A DNA stretch of 64,000 nucleotides from Parablautia intestinalis (GTDB lineage Bacteria; Bacillota; Clostridia; Lachnospirales; Lachnospiraceae): assembly GCA_003612395.1 (NCBI GenBank), contig RAYQ01000005.1, forward strand, positions 124,001-188,000, written 5' to 3'. The position numbers were made by a program, and so were the translations under genes. The number at the start of each line of letters is the position of its first letter. The first letter of the stretch is position 1. Positions 34,975-43,799 of this stretch are shown here, piece after piece. The notes under the pieces are model-generated. The model did no database searches, was not told the origin of the DNA, and saw only the letters and a list, made by a program, of their open reading frames with translations.

Positions 34975-35523
34975 TTACTTCATCATCCGCAGTACCATCT
35001 GCGCTGTCTCCACCATATTAGTCCCGCTGTCCATGCTGCATTTTTGTATGTATCTGTGGGCTTCCTCCTCCGTCATGTGGTTGCGCCTCATCAAAACCTC
35101 CTTTGCATCTTTGATAAGCCCCGTCTCTTTGGCGCTTCTTTCTCTTGGCTTTTCCCTTCGTTTCCGTTTTCGCAGCTCCGCGGCCTGAATCATCATATCC
35201 ACCGTATTAACCAGATCGTGAACTTTTACCGGCATAGTCAGACACATAACACCGCTCTCAGCTATTCCTTCACTTATCACCTGCCTTGAAGCCAGCAATA
35301 AAATTTCAAAACCGGAGGGAAGATATTCCTGCAGCCGGGAATACATCATATCTGCCATTTTATACCCGCAAATAACGATGCCGTCACTATAACTATCCGC
35401 AAGCGCAAGTACCTGTGCACCTGTGATACAGGCTCCCGCCACCGAAACGCCGTTTCTGACCAGAACATTTTTCATACTTTTAGCATCCTCTATTTTAGGA
35501 AGAGCTACAATCACACTGGTCAT
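34975..35523 (-). CDS. ANTAR-domain RNA-binding antiterminator
   Basis: The 182-residue protein has a receiver-like N-terminal half lacking a clear phosphorylation pocket (MTSVIVALPKIEDAK; IVICGYKM in place of an Asp block) and a C-terminal ANTAR domain (LIKDAKEVLMRRNHMTEEEAHRYIQKCSMDSGTNMVETAQMVL). ANTAR proteins bind hexaloop RNA hairpins and prevent termination, often in nitrogen genes. It sits directly downstream of glnA on the same strand, and glnA's leader has a 10-bp hairpin with a fitting hexaloop. AAGGAGGT precedes ATG 35523. Confidence 0.9.
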   Translation of the reverse strand: MTSVIVALPKIEDAKSMKNVLVRNGVSVAGACITGAQVLALADSYSDGIVICGYKMADMMYSRLQEYLPSGFEILLLASRQVISEGIAESGVMCLTMPVKVHDLVNTVDMMIQAAELRKRKRREKPRERSAKETGLIKDAKEVLMRRNHMTEEEAHRYIQKCSMDSGTNMVETAQMVLRMMK

Positions 35524-35631
35524 GTGCACACCTCCTTGCTTTATACATTTTCAAGTCAGCCCCGGGGCCGTTTACCGGATTTTCAAACCTGTATCCCGTT
35601 TAAACCGCAGGGCTCCAAGCCGGCTTATAGA

Positions 35632-36966
35632 TTAAAATTGGTTTAAATACTGGTTAATCTCCCAGTCCGTAACCTGGGAACGGTAGTCCGCCCACTCCGC
35701 CTTCTTCGCCTCAATATATTTTTGCGATACATGCCTGCCTAAAGTCTCCTGGATAAATTCATCCTCCTCAAGCGCATAAACAGCCTCTATCAGCGTACCT
35801 GGTATAGCCTCAATGCCAAGTTTTTTCTTTTCCTCCTTAGACATGGTAAAAATGTTGCGGTCAACGCTTGCAGGAGGATTCATACGGCCCGCAATACCAT
35901 CCAGTCCAGCCCTTAAACACACTGCAAGCGCCAGATAAGGATTAGCAGCAGGGTCGGGACAGCGCAGCTCTATCCTTGTGCCCTCCCCCCTTATTGCCGG
36001 AATGCGGATTAAAGGACTTCTGTTGGTAGCGCTCCAGGCAATATACACCGGCGCTTCATAGCCGGGAACCAGCCTTTTATAGGAATTCACAAGGGGGTTT
36101 GTGATGGCTGTCATTCCCTTCATATGCTTCATAATGCCGCCGATGAAATAGTAGGCCTCCTTACTTAAACCCAGCTCATCTGCCGGATCGTTAAAAATAT
36201 TTTTTCCGTCCTTTGACAGGGACATATTGATGTGCATGCCAGACCCGTTTACGCCGTATTTGGGCTTGGGCATAAAGGTGGCATGCAGTCCGTGCCGCTT
36301 GGCAATGGTCTTGACCGCCAGCTTAAAAGTCATAATATTATCAGCCGTAGCCAGAGCTTCATCATATTTAAAATCAATCTCATGCTGGGCAGGGGCCACC
36401 TCGTGGTGGGATGCCTCCACCACAAATCCCATATCCTCTAAAGTCAGCACCATATCACGCCTTGCATTTTCTCCCAAATCCAGCGGTCCTAAATCAAAAT
36501 AACCTGCCTTTTCATGGGTGAGCGTTGTGGGCATGCCGTTTTCATCCGTGTGAAATAAGAAAAATTCACATTCCGGCCCCACCTCAAATTTATATCCCAT
36601 ACGCTCCGCTTCTTTTACGGCGCACTTTAAAATATATCTCGGATCCCCCTCAAAGGGCTCGCCGTTAGGGCGGTATACATCACAGATCAGCCTTGCCACC
36701 TTGCCCTGCTGGGGCCGCCACGGAAAAATTTCCAGTGTATTTAAATCCGGATATAAGTACATATCCGATTCTTCAATCCGTGCAAAGCCCTCAATAGAGG
36801 AACCGTCAAACATACACTTGTTATCCAGCGCCTTCTCAAGCTGGCTGGCCGTAATCGCCACGTTTTTTAGGCTTCCGAACATATCCGTAAACTGCAGTCT
36901 GATAAACTCCACATCCTCATCACTTACCAGCGCCATGATGTCTTCTTTTGAAAAATTCTTCCTCAT
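35632..36966 (-). CDS. glnA: Glutamine synthetase, type I
   Basis: The 444-residue enzyme (typical Firmicutes GSI length) makes glutamine from glutamate, ammonia and ATP. It has [13 protein letters not shown], the [16 protein letters not shown] metal loop, [24 protein letters not shown], and [31 protein letters not shown] use ATG 36966 ([14 protein letters not shown]); the longer frame to 37035 runs into a structured leader. No adenylylation loop Tyr motif was evident. A strong sigma-A promoter lies at 37070-37099 and the ANTAR gene follows. Confidence 0.97.
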   Translation of the reverse strand: MRKNFSKEDIMALVSDEDVEFIRLQFTDMFGSLKNVAITASQLEKALDNKCMFDGSSIEGFARIEESDMYLYPDLNTLEIFPWRPQQGKVARLICDVYRPNGEPFEGDPRYILKCAVKEAERMGYKFEVGPECEFFLFHTDENGMPTTLTHEKAGYFDLGPLDLGENARRDMVLTLEDMGFVVEASHHEVAPAQHEIDFKYDEALATADNIMTFKLAVKTIAKRHGLHATFMPKPKYGVNGSGMHINMSLSKDGKNIFNDPADELGLSKEAYYFIGGIMKHMKGMTAITNPLVNSYKRLVPGYEAPVYIAWSATNRSPLIRIPAIRGEGTRIELRCPDPAANPYLALAVCLRAGLDGIAGRMNPPASVDRNIFTMSKEEKKKLGIEAIPGTLIEAVYALEEDEFIQETLGRHVSQKYIEAKKAEWADYRSQVTDWEINQYLNQF

Positions 36967-37004
36967 AACCCTTTCATTCCTTTCTGCGATTTCTAATCCC
37001 ATAT

Positions 37005-37062
37005 AACAAAAGGCGTCCATATACCAGCGGTTCAATCCACTGATATTAAGAACGCCTTTGTT
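37005..37062 (-). promoter_or_regulatory. ANTAR-type leader hairpin of glnA
   Basis: RNA from the minus strand forms an uninterrupted 10-bp stem (37021-37030 with 37037-37046, three G-U pairs) capped by the hexaloop AUUGAA, which has A1 and G4 as ANTAR targets do. An outer stem pairs 37052-37062 with 37005-37016 and is followed by a U-rich stretch, a possible terminator. Confidence 0.6.
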
Positions 37063-37069
37063 CCGTATT

Positions 37070-37099
37070 ATGATAGCAGGCTTTCTACCCTTTTGTCAA
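37070..37099 (-). promoter_or_regulatory. Sigma-A promoter of glnA
   Basis: TTGACA (37094-37099) and TATCAT (37070-37075) on the minus strand, 18 bases apart. Transcription would start just before the leader hairpins. Confidence 0.75.
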
Positions 37100-37182
37100 T
37101 ACTGTAAAGTTTCTAACACAACATGGCATAAATCCCCGCCACAAATAATAATATGATAAAAAGAACGTAACGGGGATAGCCT

Positions 37183-37665
37183 ATGAGCTCCAAAACCAAA
37201 ATTGTTGTACTTCATCTGAAAGAATTAATATATACCGGCCTGTTTGCACTGCTGGGAATATTATTTATCATTCTCCTTATTATTATGTTTGTACCAAAGG
37301 ACAAAAAGCAGGAAACCTCTGTGGAAGCGCCATCCGCTGTCTATGTGCCCGGCATTTACACCACATCCCTGGTTTTAAATGACAATGCGGTGGACGTGGA
37401 AGTCACTGTAGATGAGACCAACATCAACGATATCCGTATCGTAAATCTGGATGAAGCCGTGGCAACCATGTTTCCGCTGTTAGAGCCCTCCTTTGACGAA
37501 CTGGCAAATCAGATCCTAAAAAACCAGTCACTGGATAACATTACCTACGCTGACGACAACAAATATACTTCCATGGTTTTATTAAACGCCATTAAATCCT
37601 CTCTTGGCAAAGCGGCGGCTCCTTCGCCCTCTGAAAGCCCCTCCGCATCGCCTTCGCCCGCATAA
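37183..37665 (+). CDS. Hypothetical single-pass membrane protein with FMN-bind-like domain
   Basis: A 160-residue protein with one membrane segment (about residues 15-37, LIYTGLFALLGILFIILLII) and an extracellular part beginning YVPGIYTTSLVLNDNAVDVEVTVDETNINDIRIVNLDE, a pattern like the small FMN-binding-type repeats in clostridial secreted proteins. It ends in Ser-Pro repeats (SPSESPSASPSP), a flexible wall-spanning tail. Divergent from glnA. The FMN-bind comparison is by eye and cofactor attachment is not shown; no DGxSGAT flavinylation motif is present. Confidence 0.65.
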   Translation: MSSKTKIVVLHLKELIYTGLFALLGILFIILLIIMFVPKDKKQETSVEAPSAVYVPGIYTTSLVLNDNAVDVEVTVDETNINDIRIVNLDEAVATMFPLLEPSFDELANQILKNQSLDNITYADDNKYTSMVLLNAIKSSLGKAAAPSPSESPSASPSPA

Positions 37666-37715
37666 AAGGAGCTGATTCAAAGTCAAAATTCCCGCGGTTT
37701 TCTTTCCTGCTTCAG

Positions 37716-37762
37716 GCTCTGCTGTGATACGTCACACATACAGTCAAAAACCACAGCAGAGC
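37716..37762. terminator. Inverted repeat between convergent genes
   Basis: GCTCTGCTGTG and CACAGCAGAGC form a perfect 11-bp stem with a 25-base loop. It lacks a long T tract; it separates the membrane protein gene from convergent nadE. Confidence 0.55.
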
Positions 37763-37817
37763 ACAGCACATCTTGGATATGCAGATTTTTGCCCCCGGCA
37801 GCATCCGTCAGGATGAA

Positions 37818-39734
37818 TTAAGAAATCTCCCGTTCCAATTGTTCCATCCATACTCTGACGCAGGCATCGGAGGGCATCCGCAAATCTCCTCTTGGGGACA
37901 CCGCCACACTTCCCACCTTGGGGCCGTCCGGCAGACAGGAACGCTTAAACTGCTGTGAAAAAAATCTCTTATAAAATACCTTCATCCATTTTAAAATAAT
38001 TTCGTCATCATACTGCCCTGCAAAGGAAGTCCTGGCAATCCGGTAAATTTTTTCCGGTTCAAAGCCGCATCGCAGCATATAATAAAGGAAATAATCATGA
38101 AGTTCATAGGGTCCTACCAGATCCTCTGTTTTCTGGGAAATCACCCCGTCTACCGGAGGAAGCAGCTCCGGGCTTACCGGCGTATCCAGCACATCCAGCA
38201 AAATACCCTTAAGCTTCTCATTTTGGCAGGTATCCGCATAGTAGCGCACCAGATGACGCACCAGCGTTTTGGGAACCCCTGCGTTTACCCCGTACATGGA
38301 CATGTGATCTCCATTGTATGTGGCCCACCCCAAAGCCAGCTCTGACATATCCCCTGTACCTATCACCATGGCGTTTTCCTGATTTGCTATGTCCATTAAA
38401 ACCTGGGTTCTCTCTCTTGCCTGGCTGTTCTCATAGGTTACATCGTGGTTATCCATGCTTTGGCCGATATCCCTGAAATGAACTGTCACGGCCTCCCTTA
38501 TATCCACTTCTTTTAAAACTGCACCTAAAATCTCCGTGAGTTTACAGGCATTGTCATAAGTCCTGTCCGTAGTTCCAAAACAGGGCATGGTAACAGCGAT
38601 GATATTTTCCCTGGCTGTCCCCAGCATGTCAAGGGTTCTTGCACTCACAAGCAATGCCAGCGTAGAGTCAAGCCCTCCGGATACGCCTATCACTACTTTT
38701 TTGCATCCTGTGTGCTGTAACCGTTTCTTAAGTCCCATAGACTGAATGGACAGAATTTCATCACAGCGCTTTTCCTTTTCCTCTTTATTTTCAGGCACAA
38801 AGGGCGTACAGGAAAAGGTTCTGGAAAGCCTTGTTTCCTCCTTTTTAAGCGAAAAAGGGATCACCTGATAATCCGGGCTGTCCCCACAGGCAAAGGTGTT
38901 CATCCTGCGCCGCTCCATCCGGAGCCTGTTTATATCAATATCGCCTATAACCGTCTGATTTTCAAACCGCCTGCCCTTTGCAAGCACACTTCCGTTTTCC
39001 ACAATCATGTTATGGCCGCCAAAAACCAAATCCTGGGTGGATTCTCCCTCTCCGCTGCTGCAGTAAATATATCCGGCAATCAGCTTAGCGCTTGCGGACC
39101 TGACCAGCATCTCCCGGTAAGTGTCCTTATTCACCGTCTCATTTGAGGCAGACAAATTCACTAAAAGACTGGCCCCTGCCAGAGCATGGGAGATACCCGG
39201 ACCGTCCGGCGCCCAGATATCCTCGCAGATTTCACAGCCGATAATCAGTCCTTCCACGCCTTCCCCTTTTAGCAGAATGTTTGTTCCAAAGGGGATCTCC
39301 TTTCCATCAAACGCCGCCAAAACAGGTTTCTTATTCCCGGCTCTGAAATACCGCGTCTCATAAAACTCCCCGTAAGACGGAATAAAGGTCTTTGGAATCA
39401 GGCAGAGCACTTCCCCGTCATGGACAGCCGCTGCCACATTGTAAAGCTTTCCCTCTCTCTCAAAAGGCAGTCCTGCAAATACCAGCGCATCCTTCCCTCT
39501 TGTAAAATCCGCAATTTTGACGAGCCCCTCCCGGCAGGAAGAAAGAAGTCTTTCCTGCAAAAACAGGTCGCCGCAGGTATATCCGCTTATACAAAGTTCC
39601 GGAAAGGCGATCACCTTCGCTCCTTCTTTTACCCCTTCCTCAATCCCCTGGCAAATCTGTTCTGTGTTAAAAATTGTGTCCGCGACCTTAACTTTAGGCG
39701 TTACAGCAGCCACTTTAATAAATCCGTGCCTCAT
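37818..39734 (-). CDS. nadE: Glutamine-dependent NAD synthetase
   Basis: The 638-residue two-domain enzyme has an N-terminal nitrilase-type amidase (IAFPELCISGYTCGDL, catalytic Cys in GLIIGCEICEDIWAPDGP) and a C-terminal ATP-pyrophosphatase domain with VIGVSGGLDSTLALL. It converts nicotinate adenine dinucleotide to NAD+ using ammonia from glutamine. It is close to glnA but separately transcribed. GGAG at six bases supports ATG 39734. Confidence 0.97.
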   Translation of the reverse strand: MRHGFIKVAAVTPKVKVADTIFNTEQICQGIEEGVKEGAKVIAFPELCISGYTCGDLFLQERLLSSCREGLVKIADFTRGKDALVFAGLPFEREGKLYNVAAAVHDGEVLCLIPKTFIPSYGEFYETRYFRAGNKKPVLAAFDGKEIPFGTNILLKGEGVEGLIIGCEICEDIWAPDGPGISHALAGASLLVNLSASNETVNKDTYREMLVRSASAKLIAGYIYCSSGEGESTQDLVFGGHNMIVENGSVLAKGRRFENQTVIGDIDINRLRMERRRMNTFACGDSPDYQVIPFSLKKEETRLSRTFSCTPFVPENKEEKEKRCDEILSIQSMGLKKRLQHTGCKKVVIGVSGGLDSTLALLVSARTLDMLGTARENIIAVTMPCFGTTDRTYDNACKLTEILGAVLKEVDIREAVTVHFRDIGQSMDNHDVTYENSQARERTQVLMDIANQENAMVIGTGDMSELALGWATYNGDHMSMYGVNAGVPKTLVRHLVRYYADTCQNEKLKGILLDVLDTPVSPELLPPVDGVISQKTEDLVGPYELHDYFLYYMLRCGFEPEKIYRIARTSFAGQYDDEIILKWMKVFYKRFFSQQFKRSCLPDGPKVGSVAVSPRGDLRMPSDACVRVWMEQLEREIS

Positions 39735-39791
39735 TTTTTCTCCATTCCGAAGCGCTTTGCATTCAATAGCTTCTACTGATAAGCTGCGCAG

Positions 39792-40670
39792 TTATCTGCT
39801 TTTATCCAGCAATTCTTTCAGTTCCTTTACCGAAAACCGGTAGGAAGTGTTGCAAAAATGGCAATTTACTTCAATGTCCTTATTCTCAAAGATCATCTCT
39901 TTGATTTCCTTTTTGCCGATGCTGATAATGGCCCGTTCTACCCGCTTTTTATCGCATCCGCAATAAAACTGCGCGGGCATCGTGTCCACAATCTCCAAAT
40001 CCAGCCCTTTTAAAAGCAGTTCCAGCATCTCCCCGGGAGTTTTTCCTTCATCCAGCACTTTTGTCACGGAAGAAAATGCCGCCAGATTCCGCTCTAAAGC
40101 GGCAATTACTTTGTCCTCCGTAAAAGGCATCAGCTGAACAATGAATCCTCCTGCCTGCTTTACCGTATTATCCTTTTCCATGAGCACACCCAGTCCCACA
40201 CTGGAAGGCACCTGTTCCGAAGTGGCAAAATAATAAGTGAGATCCTCTGCAATTTCTCCTGTCTGTAATGCAGTCTGCCCCACATAAGGCTCTTTTAATC
40301 CTAAATCCTTCACTACCCGGAGCATTCCCTTTCCAACCGCGCCCCCCACATCCAGCTTGCCTGCTCCATTAGGCGGCAGCATAACCCGGGGATTAATTGC
40401 ATATCCTTTTACATTTCCCTGACTGTCAGCAGTGACCGTCATCCCCTTTACCGGGCCGTCTGCACTTATCTGGAGGGTCAGCAGATCCTTTTCCCCTTTC
40501 AGCATGGCACCCATCATCACACCGCCTGTCATCAGCCGCCCTAAACCCGCACTTACCACAGGGCTGGTATTATGCGCGCATCTTCCGGCCTCCACCAGTC
40601 CTTTGGTGGTTGCAGCAAAGGCTCTTATCTGTGCACCTGCCGCTGTTGCCCTGACAATATAATCTGACAT
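39792..40670 (-). CDS. hslO: Redox-regulated chaperone Hsp33
   Basis: The 292-residue protein starts MSDYIVRATAAGAQIRAFAATTKGLVEAGR and carries the zinc/redox switch cysteines as CGC near residue 237 and CHFC near residue 270. Hsp33 is activated by oxidative unfolding and holds denatured proteins. It is followed by nadE and preceded by a methyltransferase gene 13 bases away, so a small operon is likely. Confidence 0.97.
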   Translation of the reverse strand: MSDYIVRATAAGAQIRAFAATTKGLVEAGRCAHNTSPVVSAGLGRLMTGGVMMGAMLKGEKDLLTLQISADGPVKGMTVTADSQGNVKGYAINPRVMLPPNGAGKLDVGGAVGKGMLRVVKDLGLKEPYVGQTALQTGEIAEDLTYYFATSEQVPSSVGLGVLMEKDNTVKQAGGFIVQLMPFTEDKVIAALERNLAAFSSVTKVLDEGKTPGEMLELLLKGLDLEIVDTMPAQFYCGCDKKRVERAIISIGKKEIKEMIFENKDIEVNCHFCNTSYRFSVKELKELLDKSR

Positions 40671-40683
40671 ATCCTAATCTCTC

Positions 40684-41550
40684 CTATTTTACGCATTCTC
40701 TGGCCGCTATATATATTCTTTCGCTCATCTCCCCGGGCTTTTCGCGGGTATCTGCGTCCAGCATAAGCACCACTTCCATCCCTGCCCTTTCCACAAATCC
40801 AAGCATTTCATCAAGAGTATATCCTCTTTGCAGATGGGTTTCCGTAAACCGCCGAAACAGTCCTCCTTCCCCTTCCCTGGCAAATATTGTCAGATCGTAC
40901 TCATTGATCCGCTCCTGCCCATGGTAGTAATTCTCCCAGATAAAGCTGCAGGCATCCCTGTTTTCCGCAATGGTTGTATCCCCTATAACCTTTTCATATT
41001 TATAAACCGTATTAAAATCAAAGATAAAAAGGCCGCCTTTATACAGATAGTTATTTACCAGTAAAAACACACTTTCGACCTCGTCATCCTCCAAAAGATA
41101 ATTCACCGAGTCACACACGCTAACCACTGTTCCCACAGTGCTGTACAAATCCAAATCCCGCATATCCTGACAAAGATACAGAATTTCACTGCCGGATTTT
41201 TCCTTTTTTTCCATAGCCTTTAAAAGCATCTCCTCCGAGCTGTCCACGCCAATCATATCATAGCCCTTTGCGTACAAAAGCTCCGTCAGCGTGCCTGTCC
41301 CGCACCCTAAATCCAGCACCAGATTCCGCTCTGTCTCCAAAGCCCTTTCAGAAACCATCTCCTCTAAAGCCTCTAAACCGTCTTTCTTCTGCCGGCTGCC
41401 TTCTTTAACCAATGTGTCCTCTTTTTCACGTATCGGCTTCGAAATACCATACTTCTCTATCAAATCCGACAAAAAATCCGCCCATGCTTCATAAGGCGTA
41501 TCTTCCATAAAAATATCATACACCCCGGCAAAACCTGTATATGCTTCCAC
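40684..41550 (-). CDS. Class I SAM-dependent methyltransferase
   Basis: A 288-residue methyltransferase with YTGFAGVYDIFMEDTPYEAWADFL at the start and motif I NLVLDLGCGTGTLTELL near residue 75, followed by MIGVDSSEEMLLKA. It starts at GTG 41550 with GGGAG six bases upstream. The C-terminal half (FRRFTETHLQRGYTLDEMLGFVERAGMEVV) is typical of small-molecule methyltransferases in Clostridia. Its substrate is unknown. It carries an insertion of about 30 residues before motif I rich in Lys and Glu. Confidence 0.88.
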   Translation of the reverse strand: MEAYTGFAGVYDIFMEDTPYEAWADFLSDLIEKYGISKPIREKEDTLVKEGSRQKKDGLEALEEMVSERALETERNLVLDLGCGTGTLTELLYAKGYDMIGVDSSEEMLLKAMEKKEKSGSEILYLCQDMRDLDLYSTVGTVVSVCDSVNYLLEDDEVESVFLLVNNYLYKGGLFIFDFNTVYKYEKVIGDTTIAENRDACSFIWENYYHGQERINEYDLTIFAREGEGGLFRRFTETHLQRGYTLDEMLGFVERAGMEVVLMLDADTREKPGEMSERIYIAARECVK

Positions 41551-41577
41551 AATAAACTCCCATCTGCTCTTTCCAGC

Positions 41578-42423
41578 CTATTCGCCTAACTTCATGGCAA
41601 TCAAAAATCCAATTCCAAATGTTAACACGCTGACCACAATACTCAAAGCCGTAACCGTTCCCACCTCTCCCAGCAGGAAAATGGCAAAAGGAGATGCCAC
41701 AATCAAACCGATGATGGCCCAATATGCCTGAATGGGAAATTTTTCAAAAATAATTTCAATCAGCTTTGCAATGGCAAAAACGCCCACCACAATCCCTATT
41801 CCCATAGGCACTAAAACGCCGCAGCCCTGCATAATTCTCGCCATATCCAAAGATACCAGCGCCGTGACAAAATTTTTAATGGAAGCAACAATCGGGTTGT
41901 AATACCCTATAAGAAGCAGCATCATGGATCCGCTCACACCGGGTATCACCATAGTAGCGGAGGCAATGACGCCCACCACAAAAAGCTTTATCACAGACCA
42001 CAGGCTAAAGCTCAGATCCGCAGCAGCTCCTTCCTTTTCCCCTATGGCAGCCATCCCCACCACAATTGCAAAAAAAATCAGAAAAGGCAGTACATAGCTT
42101 ACTTTGATCCCTTTTCCCTTTACCTTCTTGCACACGGCCGGAAGCCCTCCTACAATAAGGCCTATGAACAGACAGTTGGTCTGCAGGGGAAAATGCTCAA
42201 AGGCAGGCTCAATGATAAAGGACAGCCCTACCAGCGCAATCCCCATTCCGACAGCGATTGGAATCAGAAACTTCAGGCTTTCTTTAAAGTCTTTTAATAA
42301 GTGGGTGACACTGTGAATCAGTTTGTCATAAATACCCATGGATACCGCCATAGTTCCCCCGCTGACACCGGGGATAATATTGGCGGTTCCCATCACAATA
42401 CCTTTTAATATGTTTTTAATCAT
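41578..42423 (-). CDS. DUF368 family membrane protein
   Basis: A 281-residue multi-pass protein with the family motif NIIPGVSGGTMAVSMGIYDKLIHSVTHL near the N-terminus and a second, symmetric TMVIPGVSGSMMLLLIGYYNPI in the middle. DUF368 proteins have been linked to undecaprenyl-phosphate transport, together with the DedA family; that would make it a lipid-carrier recycler of interest beside so many glycan genes. I use ATG 42423, where GGAG from the leader element gives a seven-base spacing. Confidence 0.9.
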   Translation of the reverse strand: MIKNILKGIVMGTANIIPGVSGGTMAVSMGIYDKLIHSVTHLLKDFKESLKFLIPIAVGMGIALVGLSFIIEPAFEHFPLQTNCLFIGLIVGGLPAVCKKVKGKGIKVSYVLPFLIFFAIVVGMAAIGEKEGAAADLSFSLWSVIKLFVVGVIASATMVIPGVSGSMMLLLIGYYNPIVASIKNFVTALVSLDMARIMQGCGVLVPMGIGIVVGVFAIAKLIEIIFEKFPIQAYWAIIGLIVASPFAIFLLGEVGTVTALSIVVSVLTFGIGFLIAMKLGE

Positions 42424-42430
42424 TTTTTTC

Positions 42431-42509
42431 TCCATTTCTGCGCTGCCTTATTGTACAAAGCCATATACGGCTGGCAGGCTTGCGGCTGGCAGCGCAAAGG
42501 CACAAACCC
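42431..42509 (-). promoter_or_regulatory. Leader repeat element, family 2, copy G
   Basis: On the minus strand: GGGTTTGTGCC, TGCGCTGCC, CGCAAGCC, GCCGTATATGGC, GGCAGCGCAGAAATGGAG. Two crossing stems can form: GGTTTGTG with CGCAAGCC, and GCGCTGCC with GGCAGCGC. Shared with copies at 49453 and 51628. Confidence 0.7.
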
Positions 42510-42523
42510 TGTAATTTAATATC

Positions 42524-43582
42524 TTAATTTTCATTTAAGTATTTTTCTAAAAATGCAATCAGCTTTTCCATCTGCTCATCCGTTCCTATGGTAATGCGCA
42601 GATAGTTGCTGATTCTTTTCTTATCCCAATGCCTTACATAGATATTATTTTCTTTGAGTGCAAGAAACAAATCCTTTGCAGGCACCCTTTCATGACAGGC
42701 AAATACGAAATTCGCCTTCGAATCGGCAAAAGAAAATCCAAGTCTTCCCAGCTCCTTTTTGGTCCACTCTCTGGTTTTTATAATTTTTCCCACAATCTCC
42801 CTGAAATAAGCATCATCTAAAACAGCCGCCCTGCCAATTTCAATCGCAGGCATATTCATGGTGTAGGAATTGAAGGAAAACTTTACATCCTTCAAATAAC
42901 GAATCAGCTTTTCATTCCCAATAGCAAATCCAATCCGTGCCCCGGCCATTGCACGGGATTTTGAAAAGGTCTGCACAACCAAAAGGTTATCGTACCGATC
43001 TATAAGCGGAATCGTACTCTCGCCCCCAAAGTCCACATAAGCTTCGTCCACAATCACAACGCTCTCAGGATTAGAAGCAATAATTTCTTCAAAAAAGCCC
43101 GTATCCTCCAGCACACCTGTGGGCGCATTGGGATTTGGAATCACAATTCCTCCGTTAGGCGAAAGATAATCCTCCTTTTTGATACGGAAATCCCCGTCAA
43201 GGGCACAGACTCTGTAGGGAATTCTAAATACCTCCGCCCAAACATCATAAAATGAATAAGTAATGTCCGGAAATAAAATTGGCCTTTCCCCATAAAAAAA
43301 GGTCATAAAAGCCATGGCAAGAACGTCATCCGAACCCACTCCCACAAATACCTGCTGCTGCTTAACGTGATAATAATCCGCCAGCGCATTCACCAGCTCT
43401 TTCGCGTGCATATCCGGGTACAGACGCAGCTTCCCACAATCCATTTTCTCCAGTATTTTTTTAATTTCAGGGGAAGGGGGGTAAGGGCATTCGTTGGTAT
43501 TTAGCTTGATAACGCCCTCCGCCTTAGGCTGTTCCCCCGCCACATAAGGCTCAACCCTTCGCACATTTTTTTCCCAGCTCAC
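42524..43582 (-). CDS. hisC: Histidinol-phosphate aminotransferase
   Basis: A 352-residue fold-type I PLP enzyme: IKLNTNECPYPPSPEI at the N-terminus, NPNAPTGVL, VIVDEAYVDFGG and the PLP lysine in TFSKSRAMAGARIGFA. It transaminates imidazole-acetol phosphate in histidine synthesis. I place the start at GTG 43582 (AAGGAG upstream); the longer frame to 43630 covers the leader repeat and is unlikely to be coding. No other his gene is adjacent, so it could also act on aromatic amino acids. Confidence 0.9.
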   Translation of the reverse strand: MSWEKNVRRVEPYVAGEQPKAEGVIKLNTNECPYPPSPEIKKILEKMDCGKLRLYPDMHAKELVNALADYYHVKQQQVFVGVGSDDVLAMAFMTFFYGERPILFPDITYSFYDVWAEVFRIPYRVCALDGDFRIKKEDYLSPNGGIVIPNPNAPTGVLEDTGFFEEIIASNPESVVIVDEAYVDFGGESTIPLIDRYDNLLVVQTFSKSRAMAGARIGFAIGNEKLIRYLKDVKFSFNSYTMNMPAIEIGRAAVLDDAYFREIVGKIIKTREWTKKELGRLGFSFADSKANFVFACHERVPAKDLFLALKENNIYVRHWDKKRISNYLRITIGTDEQMEKLIAFLEKYLNEN

Positions 43583-43590
43583 TCTTTGTT

Positions 43591-43637
43591 CTCCTTCTGT
43601 CTGGCAGTCCGCAAATTTGGGCGCCGGCACAAATTTA
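43591..43637 (-). promoter_or_regulatory. Leader repeat element, family 1, copy C
   Basis: On the minus strand: TAAATTTGTGCC, GGCGCC, CAAATTTGCGGACTG, then AGAAGGAG. AAATTTG pairs with CAAATTT around a ten-base loop just before the ribosome-binding site. Confidence 0.65.
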
Positions 43638-43641
43638 TCAA

Positions 43642-43730
43642 ATGAAAAATCCCGGATTTTTCATTAGTTACTTTTCACAGGGCAGCCGGAAACGTAGTTC
43701 AGAGCAGGCAGACGGCTAACGTGTGAAAAG
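43642..43730. repeat. Two palindromes upstream of hisC
   Basis: A perfect 11-bp palindrome (43642-43652 and 43654-43664, one-base centre) is followed by CTTTTCACA at 43671-43679 matching TGTGAAAAG at 43722-43730, with an inner AGCCG/CGGCT stem. Function unknown; either could end the upstream transcript. Confidence 0.7.
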
Positions 43731-43799
43731 CAAATTATTATTTTATGGTAACATTATCCTGCCCGTGCCGCAAGCATATTTCATTCTTTGCACATATCT

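Noticed and set aside
37183-37665. Flavinylated FMN-binding electron-transfer protein
   Set aside because: The sequence only loosely resembles the domain and lacks the threonine flavinylation motif, so only a tentative comparison is given.
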